From Streptomyces sp. PKU-EA00015 (GTDB lineage Bacteria; Actinomycetota; Actinomycetes; Streptomycetales; Streptomycetaceae), in contig NZ_JABZEE010000015.1 in assembly GCF_013387495.1 (NCBI RefSeq), positions 124,001 to 188,000 on the forward strand: 64,000 nt of DNA. Reading direction: 5' to 3'. Below, in pieces: positions 1 to 8,424 of this stretch (the first letter of the stretch is position 1; each line of letters begins with the position of its first letter). The position numbers and the translations under genes were made by a program. Under the pieces are notes generated by a model that worked only from the letters and a program-made list of their open reading frames with translations, was not told where the DNA came from and ran no database searches.

Positions 1-541
1 GCGTGAGCCCGGCCTGTTCCAGGATCCGCAGCACGAGCGCGCCCTGCGCCTGGCCCGGGCTGTAGGCGATCTTCTTGCCGCGCAGGTCCGCAAGCGTCCT
101 GATGCCTGCCCCGGGAGCGACGCCCAGCTCGTAGACCGGGTGCCGGAGCGGATCCTTGCGGAACTTCGCCGCCACGAGCTTGGTGTCGAGGCCCGTCCAG
201 TGAGCGTTGATCGACGGGATCTCCGCGGCCGAGCAGAGGTCGAGAGCCCCGGCACGGAAGGCCTCGGAGCACTTCGGTCCGCCGCTGATGTTGGCCCACT
301 CCACCTTGAAGGGAAGCTTGTCGATCTGACCCGACAGCTCCAGTGCGACCCTGAGCTGCGGCGCACCGACGGTCAGGGTGGTGTCGGGGGAGACCGCGGC
401 CGGGATCTTCTCCTCGGAGACGTCTTTGCCGGTAGCCGTGGACTGTGTGGTGCCCGCGCAGGCGGTCAGCAGAAGGGCAGCCGAGAGCGTGGCCGTGAGG
501 GCGGTCGGTAGGGATGGGGGCATGCGCAAGCGAGGGGACAT
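1..541 (-). CDS. ABC transporter substrate-binding lipoprotein, SsuA/NMT1-like (partial)
   Basis: The gene runs off the left edge, so only the N-terminal ~180 residues are present. The N-terminus is a lipoprotein signal peptide: basic n-region (MSPRLR), hydrophobic stretch, lipobox LLTAC with the modified Cys at about residue 28. The mature part has the look of periplasmic-binding-like proteins of the SsuA/NMT1 group (TLTVGAPQ near the start, then DLRGKKIAYSPGQAQG, the typical 'loop, then domain crossing' region). I chose the ATG at 541 because GAAGG lies just upstream and it keeps the arginines of the signal peptide; an ATG at 523 in the same frame is possible. Family knowledge suggests uptake of a small organic or sulfonate-type ligand; the ligand cannot be read from the sequence. 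The permease and ATPase partners would lie outside the window. Confidence 0.75.
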   Translation of the reverse strand, partial: MSPRLRMPPSLPTALTATLSAALLLTACAGTTQSTATGKDVSEEKIPAAVSPDTTLTVGAPQLRVALELSGQIDKLPFKVEWANISGGPKCSEAFRAGALDLCSAAEIPSINAHWTGLDTKLVAAKFRKDPLRHPVYELGVAPGAGIRTLADLRGKKIAYSPGQAQGALVLRILEQAGLT

Positions 542-1022
542 TCATGCCTTCACAGAGCGTGAGAAGCCACCAGGGCGGGGATGAGCCCGGAACGTGGCGA
601 AAGGGGAAAGGGGAAGCCGAAGCAGTCGGACAGCGTCGGTGGGGTCAGCTGCACACCGCGGTGGGGTCAGCTGCACACCCCGGTGGGCTCAGCTACACAC
701 CGCGGTGGCGACGCGCATCAGATCGATGGCCCGCCTCTTCCGAAACCGCTGGGAGATCCGCACATCGGCGAACGTAGCCACGGGCCGAAACCCGGTCAAG
801 AAGCGTCGGTTCGTTCGGCCCCCGCTGCAATGACACTGTCGTAGGCGGGCCATGTCCGCGTTACAACGCGGTCCGGTCCAGGGGACAACAACAGCGCGGA
901 AGGCGGACCCCGACGCCGGCCAGACCTGGGCCGAGCTGATCAGCGCCCTCAGCGCCGCCGGTGGTCCCACCTGTGACTACCGGCAGATCGACCGGTCGAC
1001 GGCGCCGACGGCGGGTGGGGGA
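542..1022. other. Non-coding stretch with repeats
   Basis: No convincing gene. It holds a three-copy tandem repeat (637-708) and a perfect 11-bp inverted repeat, ATGGCCCGCCT at 726-736 and AGGCGGGCCAT at 843-853, separated by 106 bp. The short frames between these look like chance frames. The large symporter/phosphatase gene ends at the right border of this stretch and the binding-protein gene starts at its left border, both on the minus strand. Confidence 0.4.
637..708. repeat. 22-bp tandem repeat, three copies
   Basis: CGGTGGGGTCAGCTGCACACC occurs at 637-657 and 659-679, and a third copy with two changes (CGGTGGGCTCAGCTACACACC) at 681-701, each separated by one base; a fourth partial copy (CGGTGG) follows. 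Each unit is nearly palindromic around CAGCTG (GGTG...CACC). The array lies about 100 bp upstream of the binding-lipoprotein start on the minus strand, so it could be a set of operators or simply a minisatellite. Confidence 0.6.
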
Positions 1023-4000
1023 TCAGGGGATCACCTGTTCCGTCCAGATGATCTTTCCCGTCTTGGTGTAGCGCGTGCCCCAACGGCGGGCGAGCTGGGC
1101 GACGATCAACAGGCCCCGCCCTCCCTCGTCCGTCGTCCGGGCGTGGCGCAGGCGAGGCGAAGTGCTGCTCGCGTCGGACACTTCGCAGATCAGGGCACGG
1201 TCCCGGATCAGCCGCAGAACGATCGGGCCGGTCGCATGACGGATGGCGTTGGTGACCAGCTCGCTGACGATCAGCTCCGTGGTGAACGTCAGATCGTCCA
1301 GGTCCCATTCCGACAGTTGCCGGCCGGCGACGCTGCGGGCGTTTGCGACGGCGGCGGGGTCCGAGGGCAGGTCCCAGGACGCGACCCGGTCCGAGCCCAG
1401 CAGGCGGGTCCGGGCAAGGAGCAGGGCGGCATCGTCGCGCGGCGGAACGGCCAGCAGCTCATCGACCACGTGGTTGCCTGTCTCCTGCAGAGACGGGCCG
1501 GGCACCGCGAGTGTGCCGCTCAGCTTGGACAGCCCGACGTCGATGTCCCGGTCCGGAGCCCGGATGAGGCCGTCGGTGTACAGCCCGATCAGGCTGCCCT
1601 CGGCCAGTTCCAGTTCCCCCGACTCGAAGGGCAGGGAGCCGAGGCCGAGCGGCGGTCCGGCGGGCAGGTCCAGGAAGTCGACGGCGCCGTCGGGTCCGAC
1701 GATCACAGGCGGGAGGTGACCGGCCCGGGCCAGTGTGCACACTCCGGTGACCGGGTCGTACACGGCGTACAGGCAGGTGGCCCCCAACATCGCGGTGCCC
1801 ACGCTCTCGTTCTCGGCCGATGTCGGCTCACCGCCGCCGCGCGACTCGATGAGGCCGATGACCAGGTCGTCCAGGTGGGCCAGCAGTTCGTCGGGGGGAA
1901 GGTCCAGATTGGCCAGCGTGCGCACCGCCGTGCGGAGCCGCCCCATGGTCGCCGCGGAGTGGATGCCGTGCCCGACCACGTCCCCGACGACCAACGCGAC
2001 CCGGGCCCCGGAGAGGGGAATCACGTCGAACCAGTCACCGCCCACGCCGTTCGGCGCATCCGCCGGGCAGTACCACGATGCCACCTCCAGCGCGGATCCT
2101 CCGGTCAGCTCCTGCGGCAGCAGGTATTGCTGCATCGACTGGGCCGCGGTCCGCTCGCGGGTGAAGCGGCGTGCGTTGTCGATGGACACGGCGGCACGGG
2201 AGACGAGTTCCTCGGCGAGACGTACGTCGTCCTCCTCGAAGGGCCACGAACGCCCGGACCGGACGAACGTCGCCGCGCCCAGGGTGACGCCGCGGGCCCG
2301 CACCGGCACCACCATGATTGAGCGGAGGTCGAACCGACGGATGGCGGGGCCCAGCGACGGGTCCATGGCCACCCACGCCTCGGGGGAGTGTTCCAGGTCC
2401 TCCACCAGGGTCCTGCTCTCCAGCAGGCAGCGGGCGACGGGCGAGGACGGCGCGCGCTGGACCACTTCCCCCACGGCCAGTCGCGCCTCCGGGCTCCCCT
2501 CGCGGACCGACCTCTGCCCCGCGCGGCGGATGACGGGTCCGAGGTCGACCGGCCCGGGAGCGGGCTCCTCGCCCCTGATGACCGAGTCCAGCAGGTCGAC
2601 GGCGACGAAGTCGGCGACGGAGGGCACGGCGTTGTCGGCCAGTTCCTGCGCGGTCAGCTGCACATCCAGCGCGCTGCCGATACGGGCACTGGCGTCGTTC
2701 AGGAGGGCGAGGCGCTCCTGTGCCCGTCGGCGCTCGGTGACGTCGATGATCATGTACCAGACGCCCACCTGTCGGCCGCGGCGGTCCTTCATGCCGAAGA
2801 ACGAGGCCGAGTACGCCCGCTCCAGGTAGGGCTCGCCATGGCCGAAGCCGCTGAACTCGTGGTCCATCACCGGAGCCCCGGTCCGCAGGACGGTCCGCAT
2901 TCTCTCCTCGAACGCCTCTGCCGTGGGCCTCGGCAGTACCTCCTTCACCTGGCGCCCCAGTCGTCGTTCCGTTGGCATCAGCCGCCCCAGCACCTTGTTC
3001 ACCCAGACGTAGCGCAGATCGGTGTCCAGGACGGCCACACCGACCGGCGCGTCGGACAGGAACGGCACGAGCAGCAGCTGGCTGACCCCGCCTCCCGGCA
3101 TCCGCCAGAAAGCACGCTGCGGTGGCCGGCCGACGAACCTGCCGAAGACCAGCGCGGCGACTGTGGCGACCAGCACGCCCGGAACCATCTCGTAGATGCC
3201 CGACTCGAGCGGCCCGAGCAGCGGATTGATCCTGTCCCACAGGAGCACCGTGGCCGCGCCCGACACGATTCCGGCCATGGCCCCCGCCCAGGTCATACGC
3301 GGCCAGTACAACGACAGGAGGACGACCGGTCCGAAGGCCGCGCCGAAGCCCGCCCAGGCGTAGGCGACGATGTTCAGTACACCGCCGCCCCCCAGCGCGA
3401 CCAGGCAGGCGACCGTGATCACCACCACCACGGCGCCGCGACCGACCCACACCAGCGTCCTGTCCGAGGCACGCCGTCTGAGGAACGCCCGGTAGAAGTC
3501 CTCCGTGAGGGCGACGGAGGACACCAGGAGCTGGCTGTCCGCGGTCGACATGATCGCGGCCAGTACCGCGACCAGCATCAGCCCGGCGATCCAGGGGTTG
3601 AGCAGGGTCTCGCTCAGGACGATGAAGACGGTTTCCGGGTTGGCCAGGGGGGCGCCGGACTGTGCGATTCCCACGAGGCCGACGAGAATGGCGCCGGTGA
3701 GCACGACCAGCACCCAGACCGTTCCGATGCGCCGGGCCGCCGGGACAGCCCTGGGGCTGCGGATGCCCATGAAGCGGGCCAGGATGTGCGGCTGGCCGAA
3801 ATAGCCGAGGCCCCAGGCGAGGAGCGAAACGATCGCCACGGCGCCGAGCGATCCGCCCGCCGTCCACCGGCCGTCGACGAAGTCGGCCTCGGCCCCGATG
3901 TCCAGCAGGGTCGGCGTCTTGCTGTCGAGGGAGTCCGCCAGGGATCCGAAGCCCCCGAGCGCCGCGATACCGACCAGGGGGAGTACCAGCAGGGCGAGGA

Positions 4001-4586
4001 ACATCAGAGTGCCCTGCATGACGTGCGTCAGGCTGACGGCGAGGAAGCCGCCGAGACACGCATAGGTCACGATCACCACAGCGGTCAACACGGCCCCGAG
4101 TTCGAAGGCGACCCCGAATACCTGCTCGAACAGCAGCCCCCCGGCCACCAGGCCGCTGGCGACGTAGACGGTGAAGAACACGACGGTGACGGCGGCCGAG
4201 ACCATCCGGAGCATCCGGGTGCGGTCCTCGAAACGCTCCTCCAGGTAGGCCGACAGGCTGACGGCGTTACCGGCCCGCTCGGTGTAGGTACGCAGCCTCG
4301 GCGCGACGAGCAGCCAGTTCAGATAGGTGCCGGCGGCCAGACCTACGGCGATCCAGCTTGCGCCGATGCCGGCGGCGTAGACGGCCCCGGGAAGGGCCAG
4401 GAACAGCCAGCCCGACATGTCGCTCGCGCCGGCGGACAGCGCCGCGACCGGCGCGCTGAGCCTGCGCCCGCCCAGCGCGAAATCGGCGAAGGTACGGGTC
4501 CGGGTGTAGGCCCAGATCCCCACCGCGATCACGGCCACCACGTAGACGATGAACGTGGCCAGAACCGGCGCGCTCAGGTCGGACAT
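1023..4586 (-). CDS. PutP-like Na+/solute symporter fused to PAS-GAF-PP2C(SpoIIE)-HATPase
   Basis: A 1187-residue membrane sensor/phosphatase. Residues ~1-500 form a sodium:solute symporter of the PutP class: SDMSGWLFLALPGA in TM2 and STADSQLLVSS in TM8 match the Na+-binding regions of proline permease. Then come a PAS domain (~515-635, ending WYMIIDVTERRRAQE), a GAF domain (~650-815), a SpoIIE-type PP2C phosphatase (~830-1040; QQYLLPQ linker, GGDWFDVI and VGDVVGHG metal-binding motifs) and a C-terminal HATPase domain (~1065-1180; SELVTNAIRHA N-box, TDEGGRGLL). The start at 4586 has GAGGAAG upstream and begins directly before TM1; an upstream in-frame start exists but lacks support. Family knowledge: SpoIIE phosphatases and RsbW-like kinases act on STAS anti-anti-sigma factors. 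Inference: the transporter part senses substrate or flux and controls partner-switching, by analogy with the CbrA histidine kinase, which also carries an SLC5 transporter. Confidence 0.9.
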   Translation of the reverse strand: MSDLSAPVLATFIVYVVAVIAVGIWAYTRTRTFADFALGGRRLSAPVAALSAGASDMSGWLFLALPGAVYAAGIGASWIAVGLAAGTYLNWLLVAPRLRTYTERAGNAVSLSAYLEERFEDRTRMLRMVSAAVTVVFFTVYVASGLVAGGLLFEQVFGVAFELGAVLTAVVIVTYACLGGFLAVSLTHVMQGTLMFLALLVLPLVGIAALGGFGSLADSLDSKTPTLLDIGAEADFVDGRWTAGGSLGAVAIVSLLAWGLGYFGQPHILARFMGIRSPRAVPAARRIGTVWVLVVLTGAILVGLVGIAQSGAPLANPETVFIVLSETLLNPWIAGLMLVAVLAAIMSTADSQLLVSSVALTEDFYRAFLRRRASDRTLVWVGRGAVVVVITVACLVALGGGGVLNIVAYAWAGFGAAFGPVVLLSLYWPRMTWAGAMAGIVSGAATVLLWDRINPLLGPLESGIYEMVPGVLVATVAALVFGRFVGRPPQRAFWRMPGGGVSQLLLVPFLSDAPVGVAVLDTDLRYVWVNKVLGRLMPTERRLGRQVKEVLPRPTAEAFEERMRTVLRTGAPVMDHEFSGFGHGEPYLERAYSASFFGMKDRRGRQVGVWYMIIDVTERRRAQERLALLNDASARIGSALDVQLTAQELADNAVPSVADFVAVDLLDSVIRGEEPAPGPVDLGPVIRRAGQRSVREGSPEARLAVGEVVQRAPSSPVARCLLESRTLVEDLEHSPEAWVAMDPSLGPAIRRFDLRSIMVVPVRARGVTLGAATFVRSGRSWPFEEDDVRLAEELVSRAAVSIDNARRFTRERTAAQSMQQYLLPQELTGGSALEVASWYCPADAPNGVGGDWFDVIPLSGARVALVVGDVVGHGIHSAATMGRLRTAVRTLANLDLPPDELLAHLDDLVIGLIESRGGGEPTSAENESVGTAMLGATCLYAVYDPVTGVCTLARAGHLPPVIVGPDGAVDFLDLPAGPPLGLGSLPFESGELELAEGSLIGLYTDGLIRAPDRDIDVGLSKLSGTLAVPGPSLQETGNHVVDELLAVPPRDDAALLLARTRLLGSDRVASWDLPSDPAAVANARSVAGRQLSEWDLDDLTFTTELIVSELVTNAIRHATGPIVLRLIRDRALICEVSDASSTSPRLRHARTTDEGGRGLLIVAQLARRWGTRYTKTGKIIWTEQVIP

Positions 4587-4744
4587 GTCTTCCTCGCTCG
4601 GGAGGCGGATGAGCACAGGCAACAACGTCGGCTCAGCTGCAGCTCGCCCTGGCACAAATGTACCGACTCCCGGGTCTGGGAACTCCTCACGAAATGATCT
4701 TCAAGGTGGTCGGATCACTCCGGGACCGATGATCCAGGGGGCTG

Positions 4745-4890
4745 GGTGGCTCGGCCGAAGCCGTGGGAAGCCGACGCCGAGCTGTGGGCGGTGGTCGAGC
4801 CACTGCTGCCCAAGGCCTGGCGTCGGGGCCCGGCACCCCGGGCGTAAGCGGCATCCGGACCGGCTGCTGTTCCAGGGCATCCCGTCGCGG
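4745..4890 (+). pseudogene. IS5-family transposase N-terminal remnant
   Basis: The frame reads VARPKPWEADAELWAVVEP followed by LLPK, the usual beginning of Streptomyces IS5-family transposases. It hits a stop at about 4846, and the next conserved piece (HPGRKRHPDRLLFQGI) continues in another frame, so there is at least one frameshift. Nothing recognisable of the remaining transposase follows. It is a dead fragment. Confidence 0.6.
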
Positions 4891-5148
4891 CAGCCGACGT
4901 CGTCGACGCCCGCGCCGACGTCGCCACCGCCTCGCCGCTGAAGGGCACGGTCGACGTCGCCGGCCCCGATGTCTCCCCACTGGGCGGGCTCAGCCTCCTC
5001 ACTGTCACCACCCGGTCCCCGGCCTGCCCACTCGCCGCCGCCAGAGGCTCGCCCAGCCATGTGATCCGCGCGCCGGTCACCGGCACACCCGGACCAACGA
5101 TCCGAGGTGATCAGCTGCCGGGCAGGGCCGGGCCGTGGCCCGGCAGGC
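4891..5148. other. Unassigned sequence after the transposase scrap
   Basis: Both strands are open in places, but no frame has a ribosome-binding site plus a recognisable product. A plus-strand frame (SPLKGTVDVAGPDVSP) and a minus-strand frame starting near 5086 (MPVTGARITWLGEPLAAA) look somewhat protein-like and may be debris of a lost gene. Confidence 0.3.
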
Positions 5149-5709
5149 TCAGGTGAGGTCGGTGAGGATGTCGGAGACGGCACCGGGGCGTCCGGGCCTC
5201 AGGAGCTTCTCGAAGAGAGTCATGACCAGTTCGTCGGTCTCGTCCAGGACATGGTGGTCGTCGCGGCTGACGTGGCCGTCGTGGGGGCGGAAGCCGTGCT
5301 TGGCGAACGAGGCGATTCGGGTGCCGTCCCGCACTGCGTCGGCACTCTGCCCGCCGGTGTGAAGGAACGCGTAACTCCGGCCGTGGACGAGGGCACGACC
5401 GGCTTTCTCCCGACGGCGCCCGCTGTGGGTGCCATCGCTGACGAACGCCTGCTCATCGTGCGGACGCAGTGTGACCGGGGTGGGTGTCCGGGCAGGCAGC
5501 GACGGACCGTTGGTCTCGAATGCGCGGCTGGTGACCGCGTTCTGCCGCTTGGCGAACCAGCCGGTGAAGTGCGGCACAGGCTCGATGGCGACGGACGCCC
5601 GGACCTGTCCCGAGGGGTCGATCACGTCGGCGCGGGTGCGCGTCTCGTCGACATCGACGCGCCAACCACCGCGGGTGGGCCGACGCCAGAGGGGGATCTC
5701 TTCTGCCAT
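5149..5709 (-). CDS. Hypothetical protein, 186 aa
   Basis: No family recognised. The protein begins MAEEIPLWRRPTRGGW and has no signal peptide or membrane segment. It is moderately charged, with a His-rich middle (RPHDGHVSRDDHHVLDE) and a helical C-terminus (TDELVMTLFEKLLR). Codon usage is typical of the window, with G/C in third positions. The ATG at 5709 has GAGAGG eight bases upstream; a GTG six bases further upstream would place the Shine-Dalgarno too close. It stands alone: the upstream lipase gene is separated by a strong terminator. Confidence 0.6.
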   Translation of the reverse strand: MAEEIPLWRRPTRGGWRVDVDETRTRADVIDPSGQVRASVAIEPVPHFTGWFAKRQNAVTSRAFETNGPSLPARTPTPVTLRPHDEQAFVSDGTHSGRRREKAGRALVHGRSYAFLHTGGQSADAVRDGTRIASFAKHGFRPHDGHVSRDDHHVLDETDELVMTLFEKLLRPGRPGAVSDILTDLT

Positions 5710-5790
5710 GGCCACAGCCTCTCAGACGGCCGGATGGCGGTTTCCCTCGCCCGACCCCAGCCGACGAGCCGACTGCACTGCCGAGGACGT

Positions 5791-5832
5791 AAGGCAGCCC
5801 CGGCAACCAGGTCAGGTTGCCGGGGCTGCCTT
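5791..5832. terminator. Intrinsic terminator, 18-bp perfect stem
   Basis: AAGGCAGCCCCGGCAACC (5791-5808), a 6-nt loop, and its exact complement (5815-5832). It lies about 155 bp beyond the stop of the minus-strand lipase gene and before the next minus-strand gene, so it probably ends the lipase transcript. Confidence 0.8.
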
Positions 5833-5988
5833 GCTGTCGTGCGCACGGTGGATGTGACGAGCGCTTGGCCGACGCCTCACGGCGGGACTCGTGTGGGGTG
5901 ACAGCCGGCGATTACGCGCCCGGCTGGTCCGCCGGCCGCTGATGTCACGGATGCCGGACCGCGCCAGACCGCGCAGTGAGGGAGAGGC

Positions 5989-6897
5989 TCACCATTGCCT
6001 GTGCCAGTACAGGGCGTTCATCGTTGCTCGCAAGGGTGCGGCGCCGCGCGTCAGGGATCCCCAGGCGCCGCCGTTGTTGGTGTACCGGAGCGGGTACACG
6101 CCCGTCCTGTGGGTACGCAGCGCCGAGTGGTCGATGTTCGACCGCTCCGAGTAGCGCACGAGGTGCTGCGCCCAGACGTCGGTGGGGGCGGCGTTCCCGG
6201 CACTGACGCTCCAGTCGGCGTTCGAGCCGATGAGGGTCCAGTCCGTTCCCCCCTGTGCTTGGGGGAGTTCGGTTCCGAGCCAGCGCCGGAATGTGCTGTC
6301 CGGGTACATCTCCTGGCACTGCCGGTTGATGACGCAGTGGGCGGCCCGCACGCCCTTGTGCGGGGTGCCCAGCGTGACGACGTCTTCCACGAACAGTGTG
6401 TCCGGCCAGGTCGGGTCGCCCTGTTCGTATCCGGCCACCGCAGCCCGGGCGATGAGCCCGCCCATGGAATGGCCGACGAGGTCGACGGTCTGTCCCTTGG
6501 AGGAGTACATCGTGTGGATCTTCCAGGCGAGTTCACGTCCCAGATCCTTCAGGGACGTGTCAGCGGTGCCCTGCCCGCCGGGGTCGATCCGCACATCGCA
6601 CCCTGCATCGTCTGTTCCGTAGAACCCGACGCGGTGCAACTCCCCTTTCCACTTCGACTTGTTGAACAGCTTGACGGCTGATTTCCACTTGTCGCCGCAC
6701 TTGTCGCCGGGCGTATAGCCCTTGATGAAGAAGACCGGACGCAGCGTGCTGTTCTCCCGTGGAGGCGCTGAGGCCCCGATCCCGGACCGGCCGGTCGTGG
6801 TGGCATCGGAGGGAGTGACAGCGCCGGCCGCGGTGGTCGCCGTGAGCAGGAGAGCGACGCTCACCGTGGACGTCGCGAGGGACGAACGGAGTCTCAT
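5989..6897 (-). CDS. Secreted alpha/beta-hydrolase lipase/esterase
   Basis: 302 residues with a Sec signal peptide (MRLRSS, then TVSVALLLTATTAAGA; cleavage near residue 25). The nucleophile elbow is VGHSMGGLIA with the catalytic Ser at about residue 144. The oxyanion region lies in VFFIKGYTP near residue 56, and several Cys pairs fit an extracellular disulfide-bonded protein. This matches actinobacterial class-2-like triacylglycerol lipases/esterases that act on lipid esters outside the cell. A GGGAG ribosome-binding site precedes the ATG at 6897; the frame stays open upstream but without a signal peptide start. It is a single-gene unit ended by the hairpin at 5791. Substrate specificity is unknown. 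Confidence 0.85.
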   Translation of the reverse strand: MRLRSSLATSTVSVALLLTATTAAGAVTPSDATTTGRSGIGASAPPRENSTLRPVFFIKGYTPGDKCGDKWKSAVKLFNKSKWKGELHRVGFYGTDDAGCDVRIDPGGQGTADTSLKDLGRELAWKIHTMYSSKGQTVDLVGHSMGGLIARAAVAGYEQGDPTWPDTLFVEDVVTLGTPHKGVRAAHCVINRQCQEMYPDSTFRRWLGTELPQAQGGTDWTLIGSNADWSVSAGNAAPTDVWAQHLVRYSERSNIDHSALRTHRTGVYPLRYTNNGGAWGSLTRGAAPLRATMNALYWHRQW

Positions 6898-7161
6898 GGG
6901 TGAACTCCCAGGTGTTTGTGGACTCTGACAGTCGTCGACTGTTCCGCAGAGGCCACGCTCCCACCAGGCTGTTTCCCTGTCCGGGACACGTCTGGGCTGT
7001 CCCGGACAGCCCGGACCGCAGGAGCACCGCTGTCCCTCTTCGGCGCCTTGCGCCTCCAATCCGTGCCTGGGACGCCCCAGCCGGTGCGTTCCGGCCGATT
7101 CCGGCAAGCCGGCGGTCGCGAAACGCCCCATGAGGGCGGTGCGTGCCGTCAGAGGGAGGCG

Positions 7162-8400
7162 TCAGGGACGGATTCCGTCGCAGGCGATGGGCAGGTGTCG
7201 TGGCCCGCGGAGTACGGCGTTCTGCCGGTAGGAGGGTGGGTCCTCCAGCAGGCGTGGGTTCTCGAGTCTGCGGGCGAGTTCCGACAGGGCGAGTTGGGCT
7301 TCGAGCCGGGCGAGTGGTGCGCCGAAGCAGCTGTGGATGCCGCTGCCCAGGCCGAGGTGCTGGATGTCCTGGCGGTCGGGGTCGAAGCGGTCGGGGTTCT
7401 CGAAGCGCTGGGGGTCGCGGTTGCCGGCTGCCAGGACCAGCCAGAGGGAGGCGCCTTTGGGGATGGTGGTGCCGTGGATCTCGATGTCCGCGACGGTCGT
7501 GCGCTGCGGCACCAGTTGTACCGGCGGTTCGAAGCGGAGCAGTTCCTCGACGATGGGCACGGCGAGCCGTGGGTCGGTCCGCAGCCGTTGCAGGATGTCG
7601 GGGTTGCGCAGCAGAGTCAGCATTCCGTTGGTGATGAGGTTGACCGTGGTCTCGTGTCCCGCGATCAGCAGCAGCGCGGCGGTGCTGAGCAGTTCCATCG
7701 TGGTCATCGGGCCGTCCTGGCCTTTGGCCGTGGCCAGCTCGGAGAGCATGTCGTCCTTGGGGTTCTTGCGGCGCTCCTCGATCAGCCCGGCCAGGTACAT
7801 GCCCAGTTGCATACGGGCGTCGTGCGAGATCTTGCCCCGCTCAGTGGGGTCCGCGTCAGGATCGGGATCCAGGCTGGCGGCGATGGTGTCCGCCCAGGTG
7901 TGGAAGCGTGCCTCGTCCTCGCGCGGCACTCCGAGCAGCCGGCAGATCACCGTCACGGGGAAGGGGTAGGAGAACTGGTCGACCAGGTCGATCCGGCCGG
8001 TGTCGCCGATGCCGTCGATGAGGCCGGAGACGATGTCGTGGAGTTCTTGGCGCATCCCGTCGACCCGGCGGGGGGAGTGCGGAGGGCCGAAGGGCCGGTT
8101 GGTCATGCGACGCAGCCGGTCGTGCTCCGGCGGGTCGAGCCGCAGGAAGCCCGGGGGCAGGGCGCTCTCCTCTTCCTGGGCCGACTCGGCCAGCGGGTCG
8201 TGGGTGGTCGAGGCCAGATTGCGGGCGTCGGAACTGATACGAGGGTCGTGCAGGAGGCTGCGGATCTCGTAGTAGGTGCTCACGACGTACGGCCCGTCCG
8301 CTTCCTGGTGGACCGGTGTCTTGCGCAGCTCCTCGTAGATCGGGTACGGATTGGCGCGGTTGGCGTAGTCCAGGATCTGGTGCAGCAGGGATGGCGTCAT
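7162..8400 (-). CDS. Cytochrome P450
   Basis: A 412-residue soluble bacterial P450 of the CYP105/107-like type. Landmarks are the I-helix AGHETT (247-252), the ExxR motif EELLR (E286/R289) and the heme loop LGSGIHSCFGAPLAR with the thiolate Cys358. It would hydroxylate a small organic substrate using electrons from the ferredoxin and reductase encoded just upstream in the same operon (24-bp gap to the reductase). No biosynthetic enzymes are adjacent, so the role may be catabolic or detoxifying; the substrate cannot be inferred. Confidence 0.95.
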   Translation of the reverse strand: MTPSLLHQILDYANRANPYPIYEELRKTPVHQEADGPYVVSTYYEIRSLLHDPRISSDARNLASTTHDPLAESAQEEESALPPGFLRLDPPEHDRLRRMTNRPFGPPHSPRRVDGMRQELHDIVSGLIDGIGDTGRIDLVDQFSYPFPVTVICRLLGVPREDEARFHTWADTIAASLDPDPDADPTERGKISHDARMQLGMYLAGLIEERRKNPKDDMLSELATAKGQDGPMTTMELLSTAALLLIAGHETTVNLITNGMLTLLRNPDILQRLRTDPRLAVPIVEELLRFEPPVQLVPQRTTVADIEIHGTTIPKGASLWLVLAAGNRDPQRFENPDRFDPDRQDIQHLGLGSGIHSCFGAPLARLEAQLALSELARRLENPRLLEDPPSYRQNAVLRGPRHLPIACDGIRP

Positions 8401-8424
8401 GGCGGGTCCTCGTGGCCGTGCGGG

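Noticed and set aside
852-2321. Long plus-strand open frame (489 codons) opposite the symporter/phosphatase gene
   Set aside because: Shadow of the minus-strand gene: Arg/Gly/Gln-rich composition, no domain, no Shine-Dalgarno.
2388-4697. 769-codon plus-strand frame
   Set aside because: Antisense of the symporter domain; composition typical of high-GC shadow frames.
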